Shown here: positions 9,118 to 16,958 of the stretch, in pieces
Position numbering within the stretch: the first letter of the stretch is position 1
Layout: the number at the start of each line of letters is the position of its first letter
Source of the DNA: Eimeria necatrix
Taxonomy: Eukaryota > Apicomplexa > Conoidasida > Eucoccidiorida > Eimeriidae
NCBI RefSeq assembly: GCF_000499385.1
Contig: NW_013652856.1
Span: forward strand, 1-20,000
Reading direction: 5' to 3'
DNA: 20,000 nucleotides
The notes under the pieces: generated by a model
Seen by the model: only the letters and a program-made list of their open reading frames with translations
What the model was told of the DNA's origin: nothing
Databases searched by the model: none
Made by a program: the position numbers and the translations under genes

Positions 9118-10960
9118 AGCGCACGAAGACTTGATAGACAGTTGGTGGCGAAATGCCATTTTTGAATTTCCCGAATATTCCGAATGGCCAGATAATTGTT
9201 TTGACGGAATCGACAATGACAACAACGGATACGTCGACGACTGCATGGGATACGTGAGCCAAACCCTAAACCCTAAACCCTAAACCCTAAACCCTAAACG
9301 CCACACCCTACACCCTAAACCCTACACCCTAAACCCTAAATCTTAAGCTCTAAAACCTAGACCCTAAACCCTAAACAGTAAGCCCTAAACCCTACACGCT
9401 AGACTCTAAACCCTAAACCCTAAACCCTAGGCGCTTTAAAGCCCTGAACCCTTAACGCTTCTGAGGTTTACACCCTAAGCTCTTCAAAACCCTAAAGCCC
9501 AGACGCTTCAAAACCCTAAACCCTAAACCCTTCAAAGTCCCAAACCCTGAAATAGCTGTTTGGCTGGCTAGCCAGCTAGCTAGCCAGCTATCTATATGCC
9601 TATTCGCCTGGCCAGCTGGGCGGCTAGCCAGTTAACTAGCTAGCGAGCTAGCTAGCTAGCTAGCGAGCTAGCTAGCTAGCTAGCTAGCTAGCCAGACAAA
9701 TAAGCACCTATCCACCTAGCCGCCCAGCCAGCTAGCTAGCTAGCCATCTATCTAGCTAGCCAGGTACCTAGCTATCTAGCTACCCAGCTAGCCGCCTGGA
9801 CAGCTAGCTAGCTCCCCAGCTAGCTAGCTAGCTCCCCAGCTAGCTAGCTAGCTACCCAGCTGGCTAGACACACCGCTAGCCACCTATCCAGCTACCTAGC
9901 TCGCTACCCAGCAAGCCACGTACCCAGCTAGCTAGCTATCCAGCTGCACAGCTAGCTCTCCAGCTAGCTAGCTCCCCAGCTAGCTGGCTAGCCAGCTACC
10001 CAGCTAGCTAGCTAGCTACCTAGCTAGCTAGCTAGCTCCGAAGCTAGCTGGCTAGCCAGCTGCCCAACTAGCTAGCTAGCTAGCTAGCTAGCTCCCCAGC
10101 TAGCTGGCCAGCCAGCTGCCCAGCTAGCTAGCTAGCTAGCTAGCTAGCTAGCTAGCTAGCTGCGTGCTTCTGGGCGCAGGACTTCTCCGGACGCAGCGGA
10201 AACCCCGAAAGCTTCTCAGGCCAACACGGCACTGCTGTGGCCAGCACTTGCTGCGCCTCGACAAACAACCAAAAGGGAGTGGCCTCTTTGGGGTGGAACT
10301 TGAGGCCAATGGCTTTGAAGATCGACGTGAGGGTTTAGGGTTTAGGGTTTAGGGTTTAGGGTTTAGGGTTTAGGGTTTAGGTGGGCAGGGAGAGGCGCAG
10401 GGGTGGGGATAGCGCCTGGACAAACAACCAAAAGGGAGTGGCCTCTTTGGGGTGGAACTTGAGGCCAATGGCTTTGAAGATCGACGTGAGGGTTTAGGGT
10501 TTAGGGTTTAGGGTTTAGGGTTTAGGGTTTAGGGTTTGGCGGAGATTGGGGTTTTAAGAGGTGGACCTTACCCTGCTGGGTGTAAGTTTTTGTAGCTGGA
10601 GTTTAGGGTTTGCGAGGCGTGTGGCAAGCGAAGGTGTGGGGTTTAGGGTTTGAGGATGTGGTTTAGGGTTTAGGGTTTAGGGTTTAGGGTTTAGGGTCTG
10701 GGGTTTGGTGCATATGATTCAGGGTTTAGGGTTTGGGGTTCAAGGGTTTTGGTTTTGGGGAGAGAGCTTCGAAGCTAGAGCTGTGCTTGCATTACGGCTG
10801 TGACATTAGGGTTTAGGGTTTAGGGTTTAGGGTTTAGGGTTTAGGGTTTAGGGTTTGTGAATGCAGGGTTCTTATTCTCAAATTGCAGAGGCCCTGAACT
10901 ACGCAGCAGACAAAAACGTTCGAGTTGTTAACATGAGCTTTGGGGGCCCCCCGTGAGGTT

Positions 10961-11011
<51 letters not shown>

Positions 11012-11139
11012 TTTGTTTATTTGTTTATTTATTTATTTTATTTTATTTTATTTTATTTTATTTTATTTACTTGGGTGATTGGGTCTGCTTTTGCTTTTGG
11101 TTTTATTCCCAGTAGTTGACACAAGAACAATTCTGCTGC

Positions 11140-11192
<53 letters not shown>

Positions 11193-11466
11193 GTACTATT
11201 ATTATTGCCGCTGCTGTTGCCGCTGCTGCTGCTGTTGCTGCTTCTCCTGCTGCAGCTGCTACTGAGTTTTTTCTGCTGCTTGTGCTGGTTTTATTGCTGC
11301 TGCTGATTCTATTGCTGCTGCTGCTGCTGCAGCTACTGCTGTGTCTGCTGCTGCTGTGACTGCTGCTGCTGTGATTCCTGCTGCTGCTGTGACTGCTGCT
11401 GCACATGTGATTGTTGCTGCTGCCGTTGGAGCTGCCGCTGCTGCATTGCCGCTGCGGACGTCACCC

Positions 11467-11517
<51 letters not shown>

Positions 11518-13405
11518 GTGGCTCAGTTCTGCTGCGCTGCGGGCAGCTTTGTCAGTTGCTGCTGCTCGCAACATGAGTTTGGTGGTTGCTGCTGGAAACC
11601 ACCGCTGCGACTTTGCTGCTGTGGATGCAGCAGCAGCAGCAGCAAAGTGTTTTTCTCATCAAGGGTTTATCAAGGGCTATCCCGCGGGCTATGGGGATTT
11701 GCTGCCAAACTTAATTGCTGTTGCTGCTGCAGCAGCAACAGGAAAACCCTCGAAGTTCACTAACTTCGACTCTTCCAAAAACCCCAAAATACATCTCCTT
11801 GCTCCCGGGGAAAACATCATCGTCTGCAGCGACAAAAACCACAAAAGTAAGCTCCAGGGTTTAGGGTTTAGGGTTTAGGGTTTAGGGTTTAGGGTTTAGG
11901 GTTTAGGGTTTAGGGTTTGGGGTTTGCGGCTCGATTAGGGTTCACGGCTTGGGGGGTCAGGGCTAGGGTTTATGTTGGAGGGTTAGCGCGTAGGCGTTGG
12001 AGGGTCCACGGTTTAGCATTTAGGGTTTAGGGTTTAGGGTTTAGGGTTTGGGGAAATCTAGGGTTTAGGGTTTGGGGTTTGCGTACTATAAAAGGGTGCG
12101 GGAGAGTCTGAGCTTCACGACTTAGAAGAGTCTAGGATTTAGGGTTTAAAGTTTATGGTTCAGGGGAATTCAGGGTTTAGGGTTTAGGGTTTAGGGTTTA
12201 GGGTTTAGGGTCTAGGGGAGTCTAGGGTTTAGAGTTTGGGGTTTTGCAGCTGGACAAGGAAGCAAGCCAACAAATAAGTGTTTAGGGTTTTGAAAGAAAA
12301 AGAAAAACAAAAAAGAATTAAAGGGTTTAAAGATAAATAATTAAAAATAGAAGCAGCAAGAAATAAATTTTCTTTTTTTGGATTCCGAAAACCCTCAAAA
12401 ATGGTTCATTAAAAAAAGATTATTTTAAAGAAATGTTTCCTTTTATAAAACACTTTTTAGTGGTGAAATATTTATAAAAAGAGTTTACTTGTGAAGGTAA
12501 ATGGCAATAAAATGAAAGGGCTTTAGTATGCCATTTTGAGCGTTTTCGAAAACCCTAAACCCTAAACCCTAAACCCTAAACCCTAAACCCTAGATGTGAA
12601 TTCATGACTCTAGCCAAGTGGGTTATAAAATACAATTTAGAATTTTCGTATTGGGGTTTAAAAATAACTAAAATAGTGTGGGAGGTTGCGGGTATAGAGT
12701 GTATCCTTTAAAATGTTTTTGAAAACAAAATTAATAAAAAGACTAATTGGAAGCAAAAGAGTTTATAATATATCATTTTAATCCTCTTTAAAAGCTGCAG
12801 AAGAAGCAGCAAATGCTATTTTAGCCCTTTAATCCAAAAAGGGAATTTAAAACAAAGTTGTTGTCCAGTCCGTTTTGCAAAAGTAGAAAAGGTTTGCTGA
12901 ATAGCAAAACGCGCACGAGTGCAAACCCCTCAGACGCTGCAGAAGAGGCAGCAAACGCTTCTCTGGCCCCGGGCTGAAAAGCGAGAATTGGGAATTGATT
13001 TTTGTGATGAATTCTTTTTTAAAAATGGACCACTGGAAAGAAAAAGAAGTCCTAATATACCATTAGAATTGTCTTTTTGAGCTGAAGAAGAAGGAAAAGT
13101 CGCGGGCTTCGCCCGCGAAGTCCCCGGAGAGATATTAAAAGCTGCTGCTGCTGCTGCGCCCCACAGGCTACCTCGAGGCCAGCGGCACCTCCTTCGCTAC
13201 GCCCATTGTGTCTGCACTGGTGGCGCTGCTGCGCTTCGAACACCCGCAGCTGAGTGCGCGGGAGGTGAAGGACATTTTAATTCGGTCTTGTTACAAGTAC
13301 GGATTTGCAAAACTGGGAAAAGTTTCCAAGTGCGGGGGCATTGTGAGCGCCCGCAGGGCCTTCAAGCAGGCCCGCAAGCTTCTGGAGAGCTCCAGAGAAC
13401 TTTGA
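6383..13405 (+). CDS. Subtilisin-like serine protease (S8 family), about ten exons
   Basis: Likely a secreted or membrane-anchored endopeptidase. Proposed exons are 6383-6626, 6723-6838, 7589-7816, 8068-8106, 8491-8533, 9120-9253, 10180-10326, 10867-10952, 11527-11846 and 13167-13405. Phases match and give about 531 residues. The N-terminus has Ala runs, a hydrophobic segment (RRLFSGLCLLLFFSC, about 70-84) and an inhibitor-like prodomain (EIVFIFGKPECEEW to QFLDPDILK, with a poly-Ser run). Active-site motifs are AIIDFGFN (Asp about 218), an NCFDGIDNDNNGYVDD metal-site-like stretch, GQHGTAVAS (His about 284), VVAAGN (Asn about 370) and ASGTSFATP (Ser about 461). The Asp is followed by Phe where the family usually has Thr or Ser. 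All introns are GT-AG. Least sure are the exon 3 start (7478 is also in phase), the 13-codon exon at 8068, and the Asp-exon acceptor (8464 is a better site but out of phase with that exon). Apicomplexan SUB proteases act in egress, invasion or development; which one this is cannot be told. Confidence 0.9.
6412..6576 (+). repeat. GCT and GCA tracts coding poly-Ala in protease exon 1
   Basis: Two trinucleotide blocks (GCT, about 6423-6472, and GCA, about 6536-6576) give Ala runs on both sides of ESACFSPRGSQAKAASRAKP. Because both orientations of the repeat encode Ala in this frame, the reading frame tolerates either. Confidence 0.7.
6627..6722. repeat. Protease intron 1 with TTTAGGG array
   Basis: Strong donor GTGAGTCCCC at 6627, TTTAGGG repeats at about 6660-6700, and acceptor GTGCTTCAG at 6722. 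At 96 bases it is the shortest intron of the gene. Removing it joins phase 1 to two bases and completes a hydrophobic segment. Confidence 0.75.
6839..7588. repeat. Protease intron 2: AT-rich DNA, TTTAGGG array, CAG tracts
   Basis: Donor GTAAAAAG is followed by AT-rich DNA with TTAA and AAAT runs (about 6850-7310), a regular TTTAGGG array at about 7314-7371, then mixed GCA/GCT tracts (about 7494-7552). The proposed acceptor is ACGCTGCAG at 7588. An acceptor at 7477 is also in phase and would add QQRTSE plus Ala-rich sequence to the protein. Confidence 0.6.
7817..8067. repeat. Protease intron 3 with opposed AAACCCT and TTTAGGG arrays
   Basis: Donor GTACAAACCCT runs into AAACCCT repeats (about 7820-7868). 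After about 105 unique bases, TTTAGGG repeats (about 7973-8065) run to the acceptor TTTACAG. The two arrays are complementary and sit at the two ends of the intron, so pairing them would bring the splice sites together. Confidence 0.75.
8131..8464. repeat. Protease intron 4: GCTA array then TTTATTGA/TTTA repeats
   Basis: After donor GTAACATATA the intron holds a GCTA array (about 8131-8235), an eight-base GATTTATT array (about 8271-8375) and pure TTTA to TATTCTTCAG at 8464. The TTTA tract serves as a pyrimidine-rich lead into the acceptor. Confidence 0.85.
8534..9119. repeat. Protease intron 5: TTTTTA, TTAA, GCTA and CTG arrays
   Basis: Donor GTCAGC is followed by TTTTTA repeats, a TTAA run (about 8590-8620), T-rich DNA, a GCTA array (about 8879-8974), a unique stretch (8975-9052) and about 22 GCT units (9053-9118) ending CTGCTGCAG. 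The alternative acceptor CCACCAG within 9031-9040 is in the same phase and would put RQKKFPT plus a long Ala run into the protein just after the Asp motif. Confidence 0.75.
9254..10179. repeat. Protease intron 6: AAACCCT array and 600-base GCTA array
   Basis: Donor GTGAGCC leads within seven bases into AAACCCT repeats that decay from regular (9261-9300) to degenerate (to about 9550). A GCTA array with CCCAGC and CCTAGC variants follows (about 9552-10161), then the acceptor TCTGGGCGCAG at 10179. Nothing else is seen. Confidence 0.88.
10327..10866. repeat. Protease intron 7: TTTAGGG arrays and duplicated exon fragment
   Basis: Donor GTGAGGGTTTAGGG is fused to the telomere-type repeat. Arrays occur at 10327-10379, 10486-10537, about 10592-10745 (degenerate) and 10807-10857. 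Between the first two lies a copy of the 3' part of the preceding exon. The acceptor is GTGAATGCAG at 10866. Confidence 0.85.
10412..10485 (+). pseudogene. Partial tandem copy of the protease His exon
   Basis: Bases 10412-10485 repeat 10253-10326 with one difference (10259 C against 10418 G), at an offset of 159 bases. The copy also repeats the donor GTGAGGGTTTAGGG. It contains TNNQKGVASLGWN through MALKID but not the catalytic His. The nearest upstream AG (10400) would enter out of frame and leads to no valid join after the phase-0 parent exon, so I take it as an unused copy. Confidence 0.75.
10953..11526. repeat. Protease intron 8: TTTA array and 390-base CTG-rich tract
   Basis: Donor GTGAGGTTTTATTTATTT runs into TTTA repeats (to about 11070). 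After a short unique piece, CTG/TGC repeats with many variants (about 11128-11518) lead to the acceptor TTGTGGCTCAG at 11526. The tract is open in several frames on both strands, but phase and homology place the exon start at 11527, so these ORFs are intronic. Confidence 0.82.
11847..13166. repeat. Protease intron 9: degenerate TTTAGGG, AT-rich DNA, CTG at 3' end
   Basis: Donor GTAAGCTCC is followed by TTTAGGG repeats (regular at 11857-11917, degenerate to about 12246), AT-rich unique DNA, an AAACCCT array (about 12551-12592) and more AT-rich DNA. The intron ends with six CTG units, then CGCCCCACAG. Degenerate dispersed units are seen near 12521, 12763 and 13052. Confidence 0.8.
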
Positions 13406-13513
13406 AATGAATTTAAATTAAAAATTAATTCAAAAAAAGTCCAAAATGCTCAAAAAATTCAAAAAAATGAACTCAAGGGCCAAACGCAGTTGGGGCTGCA
13501 TGCGCGGCGTTCG

Positions 13514-13527
13514 GGTGTATGCGCAGC
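13514..13527. promoter_or_regulatory. Recurring near-palindrome, copy 4 (GGTGTATGCGCAGC)
   Basis: A diverged copy with a TGCATGC at 13497-13503, ten bases upstream. It lies 109 bases after the protease stop codon. Confidence 0.35.
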
Positions 13528-14632
13528 TCCCGCTGTCGCCGCTTCTTTTCCGGTTTCATTAATTTGTTTTATTTTTGTTTTGAAGTAAATAATTTCACAA
13601 TTAAAGATGTTTTTATTTTTACTTGAATAATTAATTTAAAACGCATCTTTTGAGGTTTATTTTGCCCTCTGCAGCAGCAGAAATGACACTTTGAAGTGCC
13701 TTAAAATTCGTTTTTCATTTTCTGAATTTGAAATTTGTTTTTCAACTTTTACCGATTTGAAAATGAACAAATATATTAAGTTCGTTTTTTGTTGAGTTTG
13801 TTTCTATTATTTGTTTGATAACTATTTATCTACTTCTTCATCCATTTAATTAATTGATTAATTAATTATTCATTACATTTAGTGAAAGATTTAGTTATTT
13901 CATTTGAAAGTCTATTTTATTCATTTTTATTCGAGACACCCCGACATCATTTGCCGGGTCTAGGGTTTAGGGTTTAGGGTTTAGGGCTTAGGGTTTAGGT
14001 TTGAAGGTCCAGCCTTTACGGCTCAGGATTTAGGGTTCAGGGTTTAGATGGTTTAGTGTTTGCGGTTTATGGTGCGGGGTTTAGGGTTTAGGGTTTAGGG
14101 TTTAGGGTTTAGGGTTTAGCACCTTTGTAATGATGTTTCGAAAAATGATTAAAGAAGGCATCTTGAGAAAAAGGAACTTTAATTTTCAAAACTCAAGTAT
14201 TGTTTTTTTTGCAAATTTTAAGAATGTTTCTATTCAATTACTGGCAAAGCAAAGTTTATTATATCTCCTGCTGGCTTTGTGAACAGCTCAAACAAGAAAA
14301 GATCTGCAGCAACTTTAGCCCCTTTATTGTTCATTAAAATTTATTTATTATTTCTTTTTAAATGGTATTTTAATTTTAATTTATAATTTCCTTCGGAGTT
14401 CATTTTTGCTGCGGGTGAAATGAAAGAAACTCTGGTGTGCGGGGTCACTGCTGCTGCGGCGCCACTGTGGAAATGAGTCAATTTGCGGGTGATGTTGGCC
14501 TTATAACCCTTTAAAAAAAAGGAAAATAAAAATTAAATGCAAATTTTAATTTAAAATTTAAAAAAAGAATTGTTTTGAAGGTGAAAGCGTCCGAAAACCG
14601 TGTGGGCGGTGCTTTAGCGCTGGTGTTGTCGA

Positions 14633-14646
14633 GGTGTCGGTACACC
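14633..14646. promoter_or_regulatory. Recurring near-palindrome, copy 5 (GGTGTCGGTACACC)
   Basis: Outer arms GGTGT and ACACC are intact; the centre differs. It lies about 310 bases before the Gly/Tyr-rich gene start, in a GC-richer island (14578-14690). Confidence 0.4.
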
Positions 14647-14958
14647 CGAGCTTGCGGCCGGTGGAGCCCAGGGAGGCTCTTTGGCCGGTTCTTTTTCATT
14701 TTTTAAATAAAAAATGAATTTAATTAGAAGAATTATTTAAAATAAAATAAAAAGAGGGGAAAAAGCAGGAAAATTCTGCGTAGAAGAGGGCTGGAGCTGC
14801 GAGGTCACCGGCCCAGCTAGCCAGTGGTCACCCGCGGGCGCGGGGCTCTCTCGACTTCGTCGAGCATCTTTGATCACTTTTGTCTTCTTTGCATTTTATC
14901 ATTTCTTTGATTTCCCGGAAAAGCCATTTCAGCCGAAAGTTTCTGTCTGCGGAGCGCA

Positions 14959-15417
14959 ATGAGTGCTGCTGCTGCTGCTGCTGCTGCTGGCTCGCGCCGC
15001 CTGCTGCGGCTCCCGCTGCTGCTGCTGCTGGGCCTTTGCTGCTGCTTCTGGGGCCTCCTGGGGGCCCCCTTTGCTGCGGGGGGCCCCCGCTATGGGTACG
15101 GCTGGGGCCGCCGCCGCTACTGGGGCGGCTACAGCCCCTACTACTACCCCTACTATGGCCTGGGGGGGGCCTACGGGGGAGGGTACTACGGGGGCCCCCT
15201 CACCTTTTACCCTTACGGAGGGTACGGAGGGTACTACTACGGGGGCCCCAGTGTGAGTTGGTCTTCAGGTCCTTACAGCCAAACTGTGCGTTTTCTGGCC
15301 AAGTTTGACGAGCTGAGGGGCCCCCAGGGCCGTGCAGGGGGCCCCCCTGCTGCTGCTGCTGCTGCTGCAGCAGCAGCAGCAGCAGAAGTGCCCGCGCAGG
15401 ACGCCTCCAGCAGCTGA
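14959..15417 (+). CDS. Small secreted Gly/Tyr-rich protein (oocyst-wall-like composition)
   Basis: A single-exon ORF of 152 residues. Ala run at 3-10, basic GSRRLLR, then a hydrophobic core (LPLLLLLGL, about 18-26) and CCCFWGLLGAPFAAG give a convincing signal peptide to about residue 41. Residues 42-97 are Gly/Tyr/Pro-rich with 18 tyrosines between 45 and 94 (for example YSPYYYPYYG and GGYGGYYYGG). A non-repetitive stretch follows (SQTVRFLAKFDELR, about 107-120), then 12 alanines and EVPAQDASSS. No homologue can be named. Tyr-rich secreted proteins of coccidia are known to be cross-linked through dityrosine in the oocyst wall, and this composition suggests such a structural role by analogy only. 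A GTGAGT near 15252 could be a donor, but the frame stays open without splicing. Confidence 0.72.
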   Translation: MSAAAAAAAAGSRRLLRLPLLLLLGLCCCFWGLLGAPFAAGGPRYGYGWGRRRYWGGYSPYYYPYYGLGGAYGGGYYGGPLTFYPYGGYGGYYYGGPSVSWSSGPYSQTVRFLAKFDELRGPQGRAGGPPAAAAAAAAAAAAEVPAQDASSS

Positions 15418-15467
15418 GCAGCAGCGGCAGCAACTGCGAAGCACGCAGAGGCCGCCCGCGGCAGCCT

Positions 15468-15513
<46 letters not shown>

Positions 15514-15706
15514 TAATGCGGCAGCGTCTAAGCAAGCAGCAACAGCAGCAGCAACTGATGTGGCAGCGTCTCAAAAAGCAACAGCTGCAGCAGCAACTAA
15601 TTTGGCAGCGTCTGATAAGCAGCTGAAGCAGCAGAAGCAGCAGCAACGAGTGTGGCAGCGTCTGCAGGAGCAGCAGCAGCAGCAGCAGCAGCTGCGGCAG
15701 CAGTAT

Positions 15707-15740
<34 letters not shown>

Positions 15741-15796
15741 TCTGGAGCTGCTGCTTGAATGCCTTCACTCGCGCCGTTGGAAATAAATTTTTTTAA
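15418..15796 (+). repeat. CAG-rich tract with a 42-bp period
   Basis: After the Gly/Tyr-rich stop codon the sequence continues as CAG repeats. GGCAGCGTCT recurs at 15520, 15562, 15604 and 15654, so spacing is 42, 42 and 50 bases. The first three copies read MRQRL or WQRL in one frame and AAS in another; the last reads WQRL in the AAS frame because of the eight-base change. A Gln/Ala-rich ORF covers the tract to about 15796 but overlaps the previous gene in another frame, so coding status is open. Confidence 0.6.
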
Positions 15797-16229
15797 TTTA
15801 ATTTTTAAAAATAAATTAAATTTAATATTTTAAAAAAATTAAATTAATTTTATTTCATTTTATTATTTACTTTGAAGGGGGGGGCTCTGGGTCTGCGGCG
15901 GCGGCGGTCTCGAGCGGACTTCCACTTCCAGATAAGAGAAATGTGCATTAAAAAGTGCAAAAAAAGCGAAATAAATACAAAATTGAAAAGCAAAAATCAA
16001 ATAATTAAATAATTTAATTTATTTAATTCATTTAGGCATTAAAAACTCGAAGAAACTTCAAAAATTGCAACTCCGACGAAGCCTCCTGCCGCCGGCGCGC
16101 GGCCGCGCGGCGCCGAGAGGCCTCTTCTGCATGCAAATGAGGAAATAAATGAATTAAATAAATAAAATAAATAAATAAATAAATATTTTATTTTATTTCT
16201 TTTCATCTTTGACTATTTCTCCTGAAAAG
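15797..16229. other. AT-rich intergenic stretch with a GC-rich island
   Basis: AT-rich DNA with AAAT and TTAA runs, and a GC-rich island with GGCGCGCGGCCGCGCGGCGCC at about 16094-16114, followed by ATGCAAAT. Nothing else can be supported. Confidence 0.5.
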
Positions 16230-16745
16230 GGCACTCAGGGGGCCCCCAGAGTTCAGATTCGGGGGCCCCCAGCCTGCTCTCCGGGGGCCCCGACCTTCTA
16301 TCCTTAGGGGCCCCCAGAGCTAGCTAGCTAGCTAGCTAGCTAGCTAGCTGCCTGGGGGCCCCCAGATCTGGTACCCTGGGGGCCCCCAGGAGCTGCGGAT
16401 CTGTCCAGGGGGGCCCCTGGGCCCCCGTGGTGAACCAAGGGGGCCCCCGGCAGCTGGCTAGCTACCAGGGGGGCCCCCAGGGCTAGCTAGCTAGCTAGAC
16501 ACCTTGGGGGCCCCTAGGAGCCAGCTAGCTAGCTAGCTCGGGGGCCCCCAGGGCCTGCTGCTAGGGGGGCCCCCAGGAGCTAGCCAGCTGCTCGGGGGCC
16601 CCCAGGGGTTGGCTAGCTGCCTAGGGGCCCCCATTTAGTACCCAGGGGCCCTAGCTAGCTAGCTAGCCGTGGGGGGCCCCCCTGGCTAGCTAGCTGTCGG
16701 GGGGCCCCCCCGAGCTGCGGTCTAGGGGCCCCCGGGGGCCCCCTG
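16213..16745. repeat. Interleaved GGGGGCCCCC and GCTAGC palindromes
   Basis: More than a dozen GGGGGCCCCC-like palindromes, spaced about 20-40 bases apart, alternate with short GCTAGCTAGC runs. Both classes are self-complementary. The block ends about 40 bases before the ATG at 16787. Confidence 0.85.
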
Positions 16746-16786
16746 AGGGTCTTTTTTCTTTTTTGTTTTTTTAAAAAAAGTTAATA

Positions 16787-16917
16787 ATGGATTTTTATTT
16801 ATTTTCTTTTTCGCTTTTGCTTCTGGTTTTGAGGTGTATAGACACCCTGGCGCTCAGGCCCTCCTCCAAAAACAAAATAAAAAACCAAGACACACTTTCG
16901 CTGGGGGAACTGCTGCT

Positions 16918-16958
<41 letters not shown>

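Larger units (their letters stand above)
13406..14958. other. Intergenic region between protease and Gly/Tyr-rich gene
   Basis: AT-rich DNA with two copies of the recurring element, a degenerate TTTAGGG block (about 13958-14120) and a possible dispersed element copy (about 14240-14335). The last 170 bases before 14959 are more GC-balanced and may be promoter and leader. No further gene is seen; a minus-strand ORF at 14511-14699 has no supporting features. Confidence 0.6.

Noticed and set aside
8960..9262. Minus-strand ORF with poly-Ser or poly-Ala over the CTG tract
   Set aside because: It lies antisense to a confirmed protease exon (HEDLIDSWW...NGYVDD) and has no features of its own.
2121..10161. 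CRISPR-like arrays suggested by regular repeats
   Set aside because: These are tetranucleotide microsatellites without unique spacers, in a eukaryotic genome.
11053..11406. ORFs on both strands across the CTG tract at 11128-11518
   Set aside because: The protease phase and the conserved SAALRAALSVAAARNM start place this tract inside an intron; the ORFs reflect stop-free trinucleotide repeats.
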